Under the pieces are notes generated by a model, which made no database searches, had not been told where the DNA came from, and saw only the letters and a program-made list of their open reading frames with translations. Made by a program: the position numbers and the translations under genes. 52,335 nucleotides of DNA, taken from the IMG/VR virus record IMGVR_UViG_3300020439_000007, positions 1-52,335 of that record. One strand, 5' to 3'. Below, in pieces: positions 51,636 to 52,335 of this stretch. Position 1 is the stretch's first letter, and each line of letters opens with the position of its first letter. The stretch is from a virus.

Positions 51636-52335
51636 ATGAAAGATCTCCTTATTACATTTGGTGATAGTTGGACTTTTGGTGAGGGATCTGCCTACAAAGA
51701 TGGCATGAACCAACCACAATATGAACGAATTCAACATGATCCAGACTTATGTTGGGAAAATGGTTGGAGAAGGCGTGTTGTAGAACATTTTGATTTTGAC
51801 CATATAAACTTTGGTGTGGGTGGTAGTAGTAATGACAAACAGTTTAGAGTAGCAAAAAAATTCTTTGCTTCTAAAAAATTTAAAGAGATATATCAACAGA
51901 AACGAAAGATATATGTGTTGTGGGGAACAACATCGGTCAATAGGTATGACTTTTGGGTAAAAGAAACATACCAGTATGAACACATATTTTTAAAGGATAT
52001 TAATGGTAAAGACGCTAACCCAGAACAGTGGGGAGCAGATGCACAAGCTATTGATTATATTGCTGATTGTTTGAATAAATATTCTTACTGTGAACCAGCT
52101 AGAGTTAAAGAATTAGAGATTGAATTTTTACATTGGAATCAATACTTTAAACTTCTAGGGATTAAAAATTTTTGGTATGACACTTTTTGTTCTTTTAATT
52201 ACACAATAAAAGTTCCAAACTTTTTTGACATGAATAAAAAGAGAAGGGATTTATTATCCGTGATTGTGGATAACCATAGGAAAGATCATCCATCTTTAAG
52301 AGACTTCTTCCCTCAAGACGATTTTGTATATGCTT
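51636..52335 (+). CDS. SGNH/GDSL hydrolase-like protein, N-terminal 233 aa (runs off window)
   Basis: Open from ATG 51636 to the window edge. The start MKDLLITFGDSWTFGEGSAY contains block I (GDS, S11 as nucleophile), and INFGVGGSSNDKQF (~residues 59-72) holds the block II Gly and an N in the family-like GxGGSSN turn. VLWGTTSVNRYDFW is at the place of block III, where the usual GxND is altered to GTTS. A block V D-x-x-H might be in the DHPSLRDFFP segment near residue 222. Similar proteins are common in marine phages (family knowledge from memory), where they may deacylate or esterify sugars or act on lipids; the substrate here is unknown. It is AT-rich, like the minus-strand cassette and unlike gp23. 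Confidence 0.65.
   Translation, partial: MKDLLITFGDSWTFGEGSAYKDGMNQPQYERIQHDPDLCWENGWRRRVVEHFDFDHINFGVGGSSNDKQFRVAKKFFASKKFKEIYQQKRKIYVLWGTTSVNRYDFWVKETYQYEHIFLKDINGKDANPEQWGADAQAIDYIADCLNKYSYCEPARVKELEIEFLHWNQYFKLLGIKNFWYDTFCSFNYTIKVPNFFDMNKKRRDLLSVIVDNHRKDHPSLRDFFPQDDFVYA

Overview
The window looks like a contiguous piece of a T4-like (Tevenvirinae-type) myovirus of marine picocyanobacteria (Synechococcus or Prochlorococcus). The grounds are a colinear T4 morphogenesis order (gp25-gp6-[giant]-gp8-[DUF4815-like]-small-gp13-gp14-gp15-gp16 ... gp17 ... gp18-gp19-gp20 ... gp67-gp21-gp22-gp23), TAAATA-type late promoters, tightly packed genes with TGATG/ATGA junctions, and greatly enlarged tail proteins rich in GxGY beta modules, as in cyanophages. 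No tRNA, CRISPR array, insertion sequence or integration gene was seen. No gene-free stretch exceeds about 85 bases.

Layout. 1-1448: the C-terminus of a glycosyltransferase followed by four small or unassigned conserved-type genes. 1502-19288: baseplate wedge genes gp25, gp6, a 4618-residue giant in the gp7 position (with YHYH-like and carbohydrate-binding-like domains), and gp8. 19295-26947: a 2550-residue tail/baseplate protein with a polyproline-arginine hinge. 26949-30819: a coiled-coil mini-gene, neck and tail-completion genes gp13-gp15, and small terminase gp16. 30840-35610: a basic, probably capsid-internal protein module that separates gp16 from gp17. 35630-37682: large terminase plus two mini-genes. 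37764-42945: sheath, tube and portal. 42948-47916: an accessory island made of a plus-strand 2OG/Fe(II)-oxygenase-like gene and a minus-strand operon of two paralogous B12-binding-type radical SAM enzymes and a GT25-like glycosyltransferase. 47974-51553: prohead core, protease, scaffold and major capsid protein, closed by a strong terminator. From 51636 to the edge: a truncated SGNH-hydrolase-like gene.

How it works together: the baseplate wedge, tail and neck genes, the packaging motor and the head genes form a late-expressed virion assembly line. gp21 would mature gp23 and probably the basic internal proteins, two of which start with a T4-like capsid targeting sequence ending in a gp21-type cleavage site. 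The radical SAM/GT25/2OG/SGNH genes are not needed for assembly by any known scheme and look like a chemical tailoring set for a glycan, peptide or small molecule.

Two observations stand out. First, at four gene junctions (before 561, gp25, gp20 and gp21) a TAAATA late promoter lies in, or next to, the 5' arm or loop of a 10-13 bp inverted repeat. Only read-through RNA would then carry both arms, while RNA started at the late promoter would lack the 5' arm. This is the logic known from T4 genes e, soc, 49 and I-TevI, and the genes behind these hairpins have no clear Shine-Dalgarno sequence. Second, the minus-strand radical SAM operon is driven by a late promoter placed back to back with that of gp67, the two motifs being only 3 bp apart.
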